The notes: generated from the letters alone by a model not told the origin. A stretch of 64,000 nucleotides of DNA from Chryseobacterium sp. JV274 (GCF_903969135.1 NZ_LR824569.1:372001-436000); one strand, 5' to 3'; positions 28,673 to 37,349 are shown, counted from the first letter of the stretch. Program-made: numbers and translations.

Positions 28673-29278
28673 ATGATAGCGGTCATTACCGGTGATATTA
28701 TAAATTCACAGCATGCAGATACTGAAGTTTGGATTACCAGACTTAAAAATCTTCTCGAAAGATGGGGAAGTGCTCCTGGCACATGGGAAATCTACAGAGG
28801 AGATGAATTCCAGTTCAAATGCAATATTGATGACGTTTTCTGGCGGTTTCTAGCCATAAAATCTCTTATTAAAAGTCTGGAAAATTTAGATGTAAGAATG
28901 GCCATCGGTATTGGTGAAGAAAGTTTCTCTTCTGAGAAAATCACAGAATCCAATGGTACAGCTTATGTACATTCCGGAAGACTGCTTAATGACCTTAAAA
29001 ATGACGGCCATACCGTTGCCATCAAAACATCCAGTGACCCGGTGGACAGGGATCTTAATATTCTGTTGAAATGGTCATCAAAAGATTTTGACAACTGGAC
29101 TATGGCTACGGCTGAAATCATTCATGAAATGATCATGAATCAGGATATTACCCAGGAAGATCTTGCTAAAAGATTTGCTATTTCACAGTCTTCTATAAGC
29201 CAGAGACTGAAGAGAGCCAACTATGAGCTTATCGTGGAAACCAACCAGTATTTCAGAAAGAAAATCTCAGAACTATAG
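28673..29278 (+). CDS. SatD-family protein with C-terminal helix-turn-helix
   Basis: 201 residues. The N-terminal domain (MIAVITGDIINSQ ... YRGDEFQFKC ... RMAIGIGE) is typical of the SatD family, with a nucleotide-cyclase-like fold. The C-terminal segment DITQEDLAKRFAISQSSISQ is a helix-turn-helix. The conserved N-terminus fixes the start, although the promoter box is only 4 bp away. The DUF3307 gene begins one base after the stop. The HTH plus three phased palindromes upstream suggest autoregulation. The cellular role is poorly known; in streptococci SatD was linked to acid tolerance. Confidence 0.85.
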   Translation: MIAVITGDIINSQHADTEVWITRLKNLLERWGSAPGTWEIYRGDEFQFKCNIDDVFWRFLAIKSLIKSLENLDVRMAIGIGEESFSSEKITESNGTAYVHSGRLLNDLKNDGHTVAIKTSSDPVDRDLNILLKWSSKDFDNWTMATAEIIHEMIMNQDITQEDLAKRFAISQSSISQRLKRANYELIVETNQYFRKKISEL

Positions 29279-29279
29279 C

Positions 29280-29975
29280 ATGATCTTTATTAAACTCATA
29301 TTGGCACATCTACTCGGAGATTTTATACTTCAGCCAAATTCATGGGTTGCAGATAAGGAAAACTATAAACTAAAAAGTAAGTTTTTATACTTTCATATTC
29401 TGATTCACACTGCATTAAGTCTTATTTTACTTTGGGATCTGAAACTTTGGTGGGTAGCAGTTTTGGTGGGGATTACTCATTTCATTATTGATGCGGCCAA
29501 ACTTACATTTCAAAATGTAAAGACTAAAAAAAGATGGTTTTTCATTGATCAGCTTCTGCATGTACTGGTAATTGGCGGAGTTTCCCTGTATTTTCAGGAA
29601 TTCTGTTTCAGCTTTTTGCAGAATCAGGAATTTTTAAAGCTCATTATGGCTGCATTGTTTTTGACAACACCGGCTTCTATTTTTATCAAAATCTTATTGT
29701 CATCATGGACACCCGCTCCGGATGGCCCCAACACTATTCAAACCGAATCTTTATCAAGTGCCGGAAAATATATCGGAATTTTAGAACGTCTGCTGGTCTT
29801 CACTTTTATCATGGTGAATCACTGGGAAGGTGTAGGTTTCATGGTAGCTGCAAAATCTGTTTTCAGGTTCAGCGACCTTGCACAGGCAAAACAGAGAAAA
29901 CTTACAGAATATGTATTAATTGGTACACTGCTGAGTTTTGGGCTGGCTGTCTTAACAGGAATAATAATAAAATAA
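29280..29975 (+). CDS. DUF3307 membrane protein
   Basis: About 231 residues from the ATG that follows satD by one base. A longer frame from 29223 overlaps satD and is not needed. It is hydrophobic, with several membrane spans. Family wording includes LILAHLLGDFILQPNSWV at the N-terminus and THFIIDAAKL. The C-terminal half has four further hydrophobic segments and ends in an AKQRKLTEYVLIGTLLSF helix. Its coupling to SatD suggests a SatD-controlled membrane function, possibly transport, which the sequence does not show directly. Confidence 0.85.
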   Translation: MIFIKLILAHLLGDFILQPNSWVADKENYKLKSKFLYFHILIHTALSLILLWDLKLWWVAVLVGITHFIIDAAKLTFQNVKTKKRWFFIDQLLHVLVIGGVSLYFQEFCFSFLQNQEFLKLIMAALFLTTPASIFIKILLSSWTPAPDGPNTIQTESLSSAGKYIGILERLLVFTFIMVNHWEGVGFMVAAKSVFRFSDLAQAKQRKLTEYVLIGTLLSFGLAVLTGIIIK

Positions 29976-30011
29976 ATCAATAAATCTAACTACAATTTAG
30001 AAAGTAAAATT

Positions 30012-30734
30012 ATGAGTCAAAAGAAAGAAATGTTGTACGAGGGGAAAGCAAAACAGGTATTTGCAACTGATAATCCTGATGAAGTAGTAGTACGTTTCAA
30101 AGACGATGCTACAGCATTTAACGCTCAAAAGAAAGGTCAGGTTGATCTTAAAGGGGAAATGAACAATGCAATCACAACCCTTATTTTTGAATACTTAAAT
30201 GAAAAAGGAATCAAAACTCATTTCATCAAACAATTGGACGAAAGAGAGCAGCTGGTAAGAAAAGTATCTATCATTCCTTTGGAAATGGTGGTAAGAAATT
30301 ACTCTGCAGGAAGTATGGCACAAAGATTAGGAGTTGAAGAGGGAATCAAATCTCCGGTAACAATCTTCGATATCTGCTACAAAAAAGACGAATTGGGAGA
30401 TCCGCTTATCAACGATCACCATGCTGTTTTCTTGGGAGCTGCTACTTACGAAGAGCTTGACGAAATGTACGAATTGACTTCGGATATCAATGAAATCCTG
30501 ATCGACCTGTTTGACAAAATCAACATCATCCTGGTAGATTTTAAAATCGAATTAGGTAAAACTTCAGACGGTGAAATTATCCTGGCTGACGAGATTTCTC
30601 CTGATACATGCAGACTTTGGGATAAAGATACTATGAAAAAATTAGATAAAGACAGATTCAGAAGAGACTTAGGAGAAGTTACTGAAGCTTATGTAGAAAT
30701 CTACAACCGTCTTAAAAATCTTTTACAGAAATAA
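30012..30734 (+). CDS. purC: Phosphoribosylaminoimidazole-succinocarboxamide synthase
   Basis: 240 residues catalysing the ATP-dependent joining of CAIR and aspartate in purine synthesis. Typical segments are [51 protein letters not shown], and the [13 protein letters not shown] signature near the C-terminus. It follows DUF3307 by 36 bp and precedes purF by 125 bp on the same strand. Several repeated CTAAYWTCTAA-like words lie between purC and purF, but no terminator. Confidence 0.97.
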   Translation: MSQKKEMLYEGKAKQVFATDNPDEVVVRFKDDATAFNAQKKGQVDLKGEMNNAITTLIFEYLNEKGIKTHFIKQLDEREQLVRKVSIIPLEMVVRNYSAGSMAQRLGVEEGIKSPVTIFDICYKKDELGDPLINDHHAVFLGAATYEELDEMYELTSDINEILIDLFDKINIILVDFKIELGKTSDGEIILADEISPDTCRLWDKDTMKKLDKDRFRRDLGEVTEAYVEIYNRLKNLLQK

Positions 30735-30859
30735 GATTTCAGAGAAAGTATGTTTCTGTAAAACAATTTGTTATTTAAAACAAAAATTAAAAACTGAAGT
30801 TAACTTAGACTAATTTCTAACATCTAATATCTAACTTCTAATCATTAGAAAAAATAGAA

Positions 30860-32359
30860 ATGAAAAGTTTAGACATTCATAAAAGTGAATATTTAAAACA
30901 GTTTGAAACCCAGACTTACGGAAGAAATCTTTTCAGAACTCAGGAAGAGGAAAGACTGGATGCTCCCAATGAAGAGTGTGGGATCTTCGGATTGTATTCG
31001 GATAATGATCTGGATACTTTCTCTCTTTCGCAGTTCGGGCTTTTTGCGTTACAGCACAGAGGCCAGGAAGCTTGTGGTATCTCCGTTTTAAAAGACGGAA
31101 GAATCACCAATATGAAAGATGAAGGACTGGTTTTAGATGTTTATAAAGAAATTCAGGAACCTGAAACTTTTATGGGAAATTCTGCAATTGGGCATACCCG
31201 TTATACCACTGCAGGAGATAAAAAGAAATATAATTTCCAGCCATTTTTCGCGAAAAACGAATATGACCAGATTATACTTTCTATAGCACACAACGGTAAC
31301 CTTACCAATGCGAAAGAATTAAAACAAGAATTAGAGGCTGAAGGCGTAGTCTTCAGAGCTACATCTGATTCTGAGGTGATCCTGAGACTGATCCAGAAAA
31401 ACCTTGATTTAGGTCTTCGTGGAGCTATTAAAGCAACAATGGAAAAGATTGAAGGAGCTTATTCCGTAGTGGGGATGACCAGAAATAAATTCTTTGCATT
31501 CAGAGATTTCAACGGAATCCGTCCATTGGTTTTGGGAGCTATTGATGAAAGATCTTATGTAGTAGCTTCAGAATCTGTGGCATTGGATGCTGTAGGAGCT
31601 CAATATGTACGTGATATCCTTCCTGGTGAGATCATTTATACCAATGAAAACGAACCTGGAAAACTTCATTCTTATATGATGGATGAGGCAAAAGGAAAGC
31701 AGAGAATCTGTTCTTTTGAATATATCTACTTTGCAAGACCTGACTCTACCTTAGAAAACATCAATGTATATGAGATCAGAGAAAAATCTGGGGAGAAAAT
31801 CTGGGAACAGGCTCCTATAGAGGCTGATCTGGTTATTGGAGTTCCGGATTCCGGAGTTCCTGCTGCCATTGGTTTCTCTAAAGCTTCAGGAATCCCTTTC
31901 CGTCCTGTTTTGATTAAAAACAGATATATCGGAAGAAGTTTCATTGTTCCTACACAGGAAATGAGAGAAAGGGTAGTGAACCTTAAACTGAATCCAATCA
32001 TCTCTGAGATGAAGGATAAGAAAGTAGTGATCATTGATGACTCTATCGTTCGAGGAACAACATCGAAGAGACTTGTTAAAATTCTAAAAGATGCAGGAGT
32101 AAAGGAAATTCACTTTAGAAGTGTTTCTCCGCCTATCATTGCCCCATGTTATCTTGGAATTGATACTCCGTCTAAAGATGATCTGATCTCAGCTAATATG
32201 ACCACAGAAGAACTTAAAAATTATTTGGGCGTAGATTCCTTAGAATTTTTAAGCATTGATAATCTGAAAGAAATTTTAGGATCTGCAAACCACTGCTTCG
32301 GATGCTTTACAGAAGAATATCCTGTAGAAAAAGGAGAAGAGGTAGATTTATTCAATTAA
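30860..32359 (+). CDS. purF: Amidophosphoribosyltransferase
   Basis: 499 residues, the first step of purine synthesis. The N-terminal nucleophile glutaminase domain starts at Cys40 (NEECGIFGLYS) after a 39-residue leader that is presumably removed. HRGQEACGISV and GHTRYTTAG follow. The phosphoribosyltransferase domain carries the PRPP loop VVIIDDSIVRGTTSK. Cysteines in GSANHCFGCFTEEYP near the end could serve an iron-sulfur cluster of the B. subtilis type. A strong terminator follows. Confidence 0.97.
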   Translation: MKSLDIHKSEYLKQFETQTYGRNLFRTQEEERLDAPNEECGIFGLYSDNDLDTFSLSQFGLFALQHRGQEACGISVLKDGRITNMKDEGLVLDVYKEIQEPETFMGNSAIGHTRYTTAGDKKKYNFQPFFAKNEYDQIILSIAHNGNLTNAKELKQELEAEGVVFRATSDSEVILRLIQKNLDLGLRGAIKATMEKIEGAYSVVGMTRNKFFAFRDFNGIRPLVLGAIDERSYVVASESVALDAVGAQYVRDILPGEIIYTNENEPGKLHSYMMDEAKGKQRICSFEYIYFARPDSTLENINVYEIREKSGEKIWEQAPIEADLVIGVPDSGVPAAIGFSKASGIPFRPVLIKNRYIGRSFIVPTQEMRERVVNLKLNPIISEMKDKKVVIIDDSIVRGTTSKRLVKILKDAGVKEIHFRSVSPPIIAPCYLGIDTPSKDDLISANMTTEELKNYLGVDSLEFLSIDNLKEILGSANHCFGCFTEEYPVEKGEEVDLFN

Positions 32360-32383
32360 CTTCTTTATTGAAAGCATAAAATA

Positions 32384-32414
32384 AAAGAGCCGGGCTATAA
32401 CCCGGCTCTTTTTG
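32384..32414 (+). terminator. Terminator of purF
   Basis: A GC-rich stem AAAGAGCCGGG/CCCGGCTCTTT with a short loop and a T run. Confidence 0.9.
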
Positions 32415-32472
32415 TTATATAAATGTAGCAGAAGCTTAATATTCCTGTATTATACAATATATAATAGAGTTT

Positions 32473-32480
32473 TAATTTTG
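32473..32480 (+). promoter_or_regulatory. -7 box of the glycerophosphodiesterase gene
   Basis: TAATTTTG matches TAnnTTTG, 20 bp before the ATG. Confidence 0.55.
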
Positions 32481-32500
32481 TCTGATTAAAAGTTCAGGAT

Positions 32501-33448
32501 ATGAAAAACGCATTTTTCACGGGTATTTTTCTGGTATTTGCCCAACTTTACACTTCACAATCTTTCGATAAGCAGGCACACCGCGGAGGAAAATCTCTTT
32601 ACCCGGAAAACACCATCCAGGCAATGAAAAATGCCTTAAAAATGAATATAACGACCCTGGAAATGGATCTGGCCATCACAAAGGACAAAAAGTTGATTCT
32701 TTCCCATGATGCTTTCCTTTCCCCGGAGTTGGTTACAAAACCGGATGGAACCTATATTCCAAAAGATTCTGGTTTTTATTATAAGATTTATGAAATGCCT
32801 TATGCAAAAATTAAAACATTTGATGTAGGCCTGAAAAAGCTTAATAACTATCCTGATCAAAAGAAAATGAAGGCTCAGAAACCTCTCTTTTCAGAAGTCA
32901 TAGATGCATGTGAAGCTTATGCCCGTGAACTAAAGAGACCATTGCCTTTTTATAATATAGAAACAAAGACACGCCCTTTCTCTGATAATATATTTCATCC
33001 GGAACCGAAAGAATTTGTAGATCTGATGATGAAAATTATTGTAGAGAAAAAGATTCAGGACAGAGTGATTATCCAGTCTTTTGATCCAAGAACCTTGGAA
33101 ATCCTTCATAAAGAATATCCAAAAATAATGACAGCTCTGTTGGTAGAAAAAGTGGATGATAAAAAACTGGCTCAGCAGCAGGCTTATTTTAAAAACATTC
33201 CTGTAGAAAAATTCAAAATGTATCCCGATCATCTCAGTGGAGTGGCAGGAGATATGAAGTTCCTGAGTTTCACTCCCACTATTTACAGTCCTGAACATAA
33301 TCTTGTAACTCCCCAATTGATAAAGGAATGCCACTTATTAGGAATGAAAGTAATCCCATGGACTGTGAATACAAAAGAAAGACTGAAGGAACTAAAGGAT
33401 ATGGGAACAGATGGAGTGATCAGCGATGATCCGAGAATATTCGAATAA
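32501..33448 (+). CDS. Exported glycerophosphodiester phosphodiesterase
   Basis: 315 residues, a GDPD/GlpQ-type TIM barrel that hydrolyses glycerophosphodiesters to glycerol 3-phosphate and an alcohol. A signal peptide precedes the catalytic HRGGKSLYPENTIQA. Metal-binding Glu and Asp lie in LEMDLAITKDKKLILSHD, and the C-terminal strand VIPWTVNTKERL matches the family. It is probably periplasmic, where it would release glycerol phosphate from deacylated lipids. It is monocistronic and shares a bidirectional terminator with the convergent barrel array. Confidence 0.93.
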   Translation: MKNAFFTGIFLVFAQLYTSQSFDKQAHRGGKSLYPENTIQAMKNALKMNITTLEMDLAITKDKKLILSHDAFLSPELVTKPDGTYIPKDSGFYYKIYEMPYAKIKTFDVGLKKLNNYPDQKKMKAQKPLFSEVIDACEAYARELKRPLPFYNIETKTRPFSDNIFHPEPKEFVDLMMKIIVEKKIQDRVIIQSFDPRTLEILHKEYPKIMTALLVEKVDDKKLAQQQAYFKNIPVEKFKMYPDHLSGVAGDMKFLSFTPTIYSPEHNLVTPQLIKECHLLGMKVIPWTVNTKERLKELKDMGTDGVISDDPRIFE

Positions 33449-33474
33449 TTTTTAAAACATTTATCTATTAATAT

Positions 33475-33508
33475 AAATAGCCGGAAGAATTTCTTCCGGC
33501 TATTTTAT
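33475..33508. terminator. Bidirectional terminator
   Basis: A perfect stem AAATAGCCGGAAGAA/TTCTTCCGGCTATTT serving the glycerophosphodiesterase gene and, on the minus strand, the first barrel gene. Confidence 0.9.
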
Positions 33509-33553
33509 ACGTGCAGATAACTGCACTTAGGGTTAAAAAATTGGTTCTTTTAA

Positions 33554-34267
33554 TTAAAATTTATAGTTCAGGCCTAACTGAAATACTCTGTTGTTGTTTT
33601 CAGCGGCAGGTCTGCTCTTATCAATTTTGGTTAAGCTGTTTACGTATCTTGCACTTACACCGATGTTGGAAGTGATGTCATATCCTAAACCAAGACCCAA
33701 TCCGAAATTGAATTTGTTGATCATATCTTTGTCGATATCCTGAGAGTTTGAACTTGCAGTAGTTGTAGTAATTCCTCCTGTAGTACTTGCTACAGTAGAT
33801 TCTGATTTGTTTTTACCATTAAGGAAATAACTGAATTCAGGTCCTGCTTCAATATAAAACTTGTCAATAGGTCTCATTTGAACCATTAATGGAACTGAAA
33901 TGTAGTTCATTTGTACTCTGCTCTGTACTTTAGTCTTTACATTCGTAACACCATTATCAGTTTCCGTAGAATACATTACATCTTTAGCACCCATTTGGTT
34001 GAATAATACCTCTGGCTGGAAGCTGAATTGTTTTGAAATTGGAATATTAACGAATGCACCTGCATGAAAACCTAGTTGCTGGGTATTGATCCCGAACTTC
34101 TGCTGACTGAAATAAGAAGAGTTTCCTCCTGCTTTAACTCCGAATCTAATGGGTTGAACATCTTTTTTTAGTGGTGATGCATTTACTGTTTTTGTTGCTG
34201 TCTCTGTCTCTTGAGCAAAAGCTAATGTACCAGCAGTTAATGCTAATCCTAAAAATAACTTCTTCAT
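33554..34267 (-). CDS. PorT-like outer-membrane beta-barrel protein (array member 1)
   Basis: 237 residues with a signal peptide (ending AFAQE). The eight-strand barrel family pattern is present: RFGVKAGGNSSYFS, GFHAGAFVNIPISKQFSFQPEVL, YISVPLMVQMRPIDKFYIEAGPEF, GLGLGLGYDITSNIGVSARY, and the outer-membrane terminal Phe of GLNYKF. A Ser/Thr-rich loop (about residues 150-165) is longer than in the neighbours. The function of such barrels is generally unknown. It has its own sigma-54-like promoter (34332-34346) and terminator. Confidence 0.88.
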   Translation of the reverse strand: MKKLFLGLALTAGTLAFAQETETATKTVNASPLKKDVQPIRFGVKAGGNSSYFSQQKFGINTQQLGFHAGAFVNIPISKQFSFQPEVLFNQMGAKDVMYSTETDNGVTNVKTKVQSRVQMNYISVPLMVQMRPIDKFYIEAGPEFSYFLNGKNKSESTVASTTGGITTTTASSNSQDIDKDMINKFNFGLGLGLGYDITSNIGVSARYVNSLTKIDKSRPAAENNNRVFQLGLNYKF

Positions 34268-34331
34268 AATTTTATTTTTTAATTTTACTATTTGTGTGTC
34301 GATGATTTCTCAATCAGACTCCATTTATTTT

Positions 34332-34346
34332 GCAAATTGCTTGCCA
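34332..34346 (-). promoter_or_regulatory. Sigma-54-like -24/-12 promoter of barrel 1
   Basis: The minus strand reads TGGCAAGCAATTTGC, close to the sigma-54 consensus TGGCACG-N4-TTGC with exact GG/GC spacing. The predicted start is about 53 nt upstream of the ATG. Confidence 0.75.
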
Positions 34347-34577
34347 AAGTTGAAAAATGCTTATTTATAGGGCTTTTGAAGGGCTTTTTGGAAAGTTTTT
34401 TTTTAATCATTTATCCCTTTTTGATGAATAAATGTATTGCCAAACTGAATATTTTATGAAAAGAGTTGAAGACTCAGAACGCTTTAATGTAGATAATTGA
34501 AATGATAAATAATTAAAAAGCAGAAGTTGTTTTTTGTAAAAATAACGGGGTATCCAGGCTGTTTTCAAGACCTGAAA

Positions 34578-34606
34578 TAAAATACCGGACCATTTACGGT
34601 CCGGTA
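34578..34606 (-). terminator. Terminator of barrel 2
   Basis: A stem TACCGGACC/GGTCCGGTA with a short loop, preceded on the plus strand by an A-rich run. Confidence 0.8.
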
Positions 34607-34631
34607 TCGATTTTGAAAATAATAAATATCC

Positions 34632-35330
34632 CTATTTAAACTTATAAGCAACCCCAATATGAAGTGCATTATTTCTTACTTTATCATCCTCGTTGTACTT
34701 GTAAACTTCAGTAATACCAGCACTAAACCTTGCGGTCACGCCAAAATTTTTAGTAAAGTAATATCCGGCACCAATACCTAACCCCAGATTAAAACGGTTA
34801 AAAAGGCTTGTTGAAATATTCTTTGAGATATGGTCTGTATGATCAATCGTAATTGAATTTCCAGTGGTCTCAATAGTGGTTAAATCTCCTTTTGTTTTTC
34901 CTCCCAACAGATATCCAAATTCAGGACCTGCTTCTACATACAGCTGAGGCAGAATATTATATTGAACCATTACAGGAAGAGAAAGGTAATTTAATGTTGT
35001 ACTATAATCATAATGCTGTGTTCTTCTGTAATTCCCTGAGCTTGTTCTGTAGTTATAGTTTGATTTTGATCCCAGCTGGCTGAAAAGAAGTTCCGGCTGG
35101 AGGCTGAATTTTTCAGAAACCGGAATATTTGCGAACACTCCTGCATGAAAACCTACTTTCATTTTTTCATTGTTATCATATTCATAACCGTCTCCTCTGG
35201 TAAGCGTAGATCCATTCAAGCCTGCTTTAACACCAAAAGTAACAGGAGAAGAAATTTTTGACTGATTTTTTTCCTGTGCATTTGCGAAAAGGCAGCCTGC
35301 AACTGCCAGTACTACAAAGAGTTTTTTCAT
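34632..35330 (-). CDS. PorT-like outer-membrane beta-barrel protein (array member 2)
   Basis: 232 residues with a signal peptide (ending LFANAQE). Shared barrel segments are TFGVKAGLNGSTLTRG, GFHAGVFANIPVSEKFSLQPELLFS, YLSLPVMVQYNILPQLYVEAGPEFG, GLGIGAGYYFTKNFGVTARF, and the terminal VAYKFK. The second external loop is Tyr/Arg-rich (SNYNYRTSSGNYRRTQHYDY), unlike its paralogues, which suggests a different surface specificity. It is an independent transcription unit with a weaker sigma-54-like element. Confidence 0.88.
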   Translation of the reverse strand: MKKLFVVLAVAGCLFANAQEKNQSKISSPVTFGVKAGLNGSTLTRGDGYEYDNNEKMKVGFHAGVFANIPVSEKFSLQPELLFSQLGSKSNYNYRTSSGNYRRTQHYDYSTTLNYLSLPVMVQYNILPQLYVEAGPEFGYLLGGKTKGDLTTIETTGNSITIDHTDHISKNISTSLFNRFNLGLGIGAGYYFTKNFGVTARFSAGITEVYKYNEDDKVRNNALHIGVAYKFK

Positions 35331-35361
35331 GATTTTAAAGTTTTAATTTTTCATCATCGCG

Positions 35362-35376
35362 ACAAAATATCTGCCA
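35362..35376 (-). promoter_or_regulatory. Weaker sigma-54-like promoter of barrel 2
   Basis: The minus strand reads TGGCAGATATTTTGT. The -24 GG and the spacing are kept, but -12 ends in GT rather than GC. Confidence 0.45.
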
Positions 35377-35407
35377 CAAAAGGGAGAAGTGATAAAAATC
35401 ATGCAAT

Positions 35408-35659
35408 AAGCGAAAAAGTCAGGCTTAAACTAATAAACCTGACTTTTTCTATTGAAATCAAAATGTATCTAATTATTGAGCAAAATACATTTCTGTATCA
35501 TGCTTTGCATTCTATGTGTTAATCCACCCAATGCCGTTCACGTTAAAAGTTTATAATGGTAATAGTTAGATTTGAGCATTGAAATTCAATTGAACCAATA
35601 CCTATTTCATTGTAAAAACGGAATCATAAGTTGGGATTTCCGGAATAGAGTACAATCAC
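35408..35659 (-). ncRNA. Candidate sigma-54-dependent small RNA within the barrel array
   Basis: A promoter-to-terminator unit of about 250 nt with no credible protein. Only frames of 6-13 codons occur. Upstream is TGGCAAGAAATTTGC (35670-35684), as good as the barrel promoters. At its end is a terminator hairpin with stem AAAAAGTCAGG/CCTGACTTTTT (35413-35449). Inside, a further hairpin AAATGTAT/ATACATTT lies close to the terminator. It occupies the slot of a sixth array member. Alternatives are a fully eroded barrel gene or an unexpressed relic. The 5' end is estimated from the promoter only. Confidence 0.5.
35413..35449 (-). terminator. Terminator of the orphan sigma-54 unit
   Basis: An 11-bp stem AAAAAGTCAGG/CCTGACTTTTT with a 15-nt loop, with A/T runs on both sides. 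Confidence 0.75.
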
Positions 35660-35669
35660 TACTCAATAC

Positions 35670-35684
35670 GCAAATTTCTTGCCA
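35670..35684 (-). promoter_or_regulatory. Sigma-54-like promoter without a downstream gene
   Basis: The minus strand reads TGGCAAGAAATTTGC, matching TGGCACG-N4-TTGC with correct spacing. The only thing downstream before a terminator is about 230 nt of non-coding sequence. Confidence 0.65.
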
Positions 35685-35701
35685 AAAAACATCAGTGTAA
35701 T

Positions 35702-35737
35702 AAAAAAGCCGGATTAAATTTAATCCGGCTTTGTATT
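35702..35737 (-). terminator. Terminator of barrel 3
   Basis: A stem AAAGCCGGATTAAA/TTTAATCCGGCTTT, preceded by an A run on the plus strand. Confidence 0.85.
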
Positions 35738-35773
35738 GATTAGAAAGTCTGCTTTTAAAAGCGGCCTAATTTT

Positions 35774-36358
35774 TTAGAATTTATAAGCTAAACCTACCTG
35801 GAATACACCATTTCTGGAAGCATCACCTGGGTTGTTTTTAGGGACATCAGATAATCCTGCAGTATATCTTAGATTCACTCCAATATTTTGTGTGAAATAA
35901 TATCCCGCTCCAAGACCAATTCCGAAATCAAAACTTTTCAAATTGTCTTTAATATCTACAGAGCCACCGTTGCCTTTTCCTTTAGCACTGATAAGGAAAC
36001 CGAATTGAGGACCAGCTTCTACATATAAATTAGGAATAAGGTTGTACTGTAACATTACCGGTACTGCGATATAATCTGCGTTAAGTTTTAGATCACCGTT
36101 ACCTTTATATTTACCGCCCAAACCACTGTATAATACTTCTGGCTGTACAGAGAAGTCTTGTGCTACAGGAATGTTTGCAAAAACACCTCCATAAAATCCA
36201 GCCTTTGAATTTAAGTCACTGTTAGAAATAGTAGAAACGTTAAGACCTGCTTTTACACCAAATCTAACTGGAGAAGATGAAGCAGTAGAAGTTGAAGTCT
36301 TCTGAGCGAAAGTGAAAGTACCTGCTACTAGTGCAAGGCCTAAAAAAATCTTTTTCAT
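35774..36358 (-). CDS. PorT-like outer-membrane beta-barrel protein (array member 3)
   Basis: 194 residues, the shortest member, with a signal peptide (ending TFAQK). Barrel segments are RFGVKAGLNVSTISNSD, GFYGGVFANIPVAQDFSVQPEVL, YIAVPVMLQYNLIPNLYVEAGPQFG, GIGLGAGYYFTQNIGVNLRYTAGLSD, and the terminal LAYKF. It is closest to member 4, sharing the FYGG and TAGLSD wording, which suggests a recent duplication. A sigma-54-like promoter and its own terminator flank it. Confidence 0.88.
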   Translation of the reverse strand: MKKIFLGLALVAGTFTFAQKTSTSTASSSPVRFGVKAGLNVSTISNSDLNSKAGFYGGVFANIPVAQDFSVQPEVLYSGLGGKYKGNGDLKLNADYIAVPVMLQYNLIPNLYVEAGPQFGFLISAKGKGNGGSVDIKDNLKSFDFGIGLGAGYYFTQNIGVNLRYTAGLSDVPKNNPGDASRNGVFQVGLAYKF

Positions 36359-36409
36359 AAGTTTTATATTTTAATAGTTTTTAAGTTTTATTTAACATTT
36401 CATTAAGAA

Positions 36410-36424
36410 TCAAATGGCGTGCCA
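36410..36424 (-). promoter_or_regulatory. Sigma-54-like promoter of barrel 3
   Basis: The minus strand reads TGGCACGCCATTTGA, exact to the consensus through TGGCACG-N4-TTG, with A in place of the last C. Confidence 0.65.
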
Positions 36425-36490
36425 AAGTTAAAACTGGTTGTAAATCCAGTGTTTATACTGTATACTGGAAAAAGTAAATCTTTTTTTTAC

Positions 36491-36521
36491 ATAAAAAAGC
36501 CGGATTAAAAATTAATCCGGC
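36491..36521 (-). terminator. Terminator of barrel 4
   Basis: A stem GCCGGATTA/TAATCCGGC with an A run before it on the plus strand. Confidence 0.8.
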
Positions 36522-36565
36522 CCCACTTTAATTATTAAAACTTAACGAGAAAAGCTAAACAAGCT

Positions 36566-37189
36566 TTAGAATTTGTAATTTACTCCTACCTGGAATACTC
36601 CGTTTCTTACAGATCCTGATCTGCCATACCCATAAAGATATCTCTGTTGTTTTGCATTCACAATATCAGATAACCCTGCAGTATATCTCACATTTACACC
36701 AATATTTTTGGTAATATTATAACCAGCTCCTAATCCGATTCCGAAATCGAAACCCTTGGTTGCATTTTTAAGTTGTAAACTTCCGACATCATCCTTTTGT
36801 TCTGCCCTCATAAGGAAACTAAATTGAGGTCCAGCTTCTACATAAAAATTAGGAAGTGCTTTATACTGAAACATTACAGGAACGGAAATGTATTCTAAAT
36901 TAAGTTTTGAATTTCTGCCTCCTTTTTCTTTTGCCCCAACAGCGCTATACAATACTTCCGGCTGGATAGCAAAATCTTTTGCGACAGGAATATTCACAAA
37001 AAAGCCACCATAAAATCCTGCTTTTGATTTCATATCCATATTAGAAAGACTGGAAACATTAAGTCCCGCTTTCAAACCGAATTTGATTTTAGAAGAAGAT
37101 GTGGATGGAGTGGCAGCATCAGTTGAAGTGTTCTGCGCAAAAACGAAAGTACCTGCGATAAGTGCCAGGCCTAGAAAAATCTTTTTCAT
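36566..37189 (-). CDS. PorT-like outer-membrane beta-barrel protein (array member 4)
   Basis: 207 residues with a signal peptide (ending VFAQN) and a Ser/Thr-rich N-terminal linker. Shared segments are KFGLKAGLNVSSLSNMD, GFYGGFFVNIPVAKDFAIQPEVL, YISVPVMFQYKALPNFYVEAGPQFS, GIGLGAGYNITKNIGVNVRY, and the terminal GVNYKF. It differs from member 3 mainly in loops: one is basic (KEKGGRNSK) and another is Arg/Tyr-rich (KQQRYLYGYGRSG). Its sigma-54-like element is the weakest of the five. Confidence 0.88.
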   Translation of the reverse strand: MKKIFLGLALIAGTFVFAQNTSTDAATPSTSSSKIKFGLKAGLNVSSLSNMDMKSKAGFYGGFFVNIPVAKDFAIQPEVLYSAVGAKEKGGRNSKLNLEYISVPVMFQYKALPNFYVEAGPQFSFLMRAEQKDDVGSLQLKNATKGFDFGIGLGAGYNITKNIGVNVRYTAGLSDIVNAKQQRYLYGYGRSGSVRNGVFQVGVNYKF

Positions 37190-37229
37190 AGATTAGTTTT
37201 ATTTTAAGTTGTTTAACGCTCGGAAAGCA

Positions 37230-37244
37230 ACAAACAATATGCCG
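37230..37244 (-). promoter_or_regulatory. Degenerate sigma-54-like element of barrel 4
   Basis: The minus strand reads CGGCATATTGTTTGT. Spacing and the -24 GGC are kept, but several consensus bases and the -12 C are lost. Confidence 0.3.
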
Positions 37245-37349
37245 TGAACCCCCTTCAGTAAAGACTTTATCATATTTTTAACTAATTGAAAAATCAATAG
37301 TTTGGGATATATGTTTAATGTTTTATCAAAGGATCAATGCTTTACCATA

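Larger units (their letters stand above)
34268..34631. other. Intergenic region between barrels 1 and 2
   Basis: 364 bp holding the barrel-1 sigma-54-like promoter and the barrel-2 terminator. The remaining AT-rich part between them (about 34350-34570) is where a sigma-54 activator would be expected to bind, but I cannot pick out a convincing repeated site. Confidence 0.5.
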
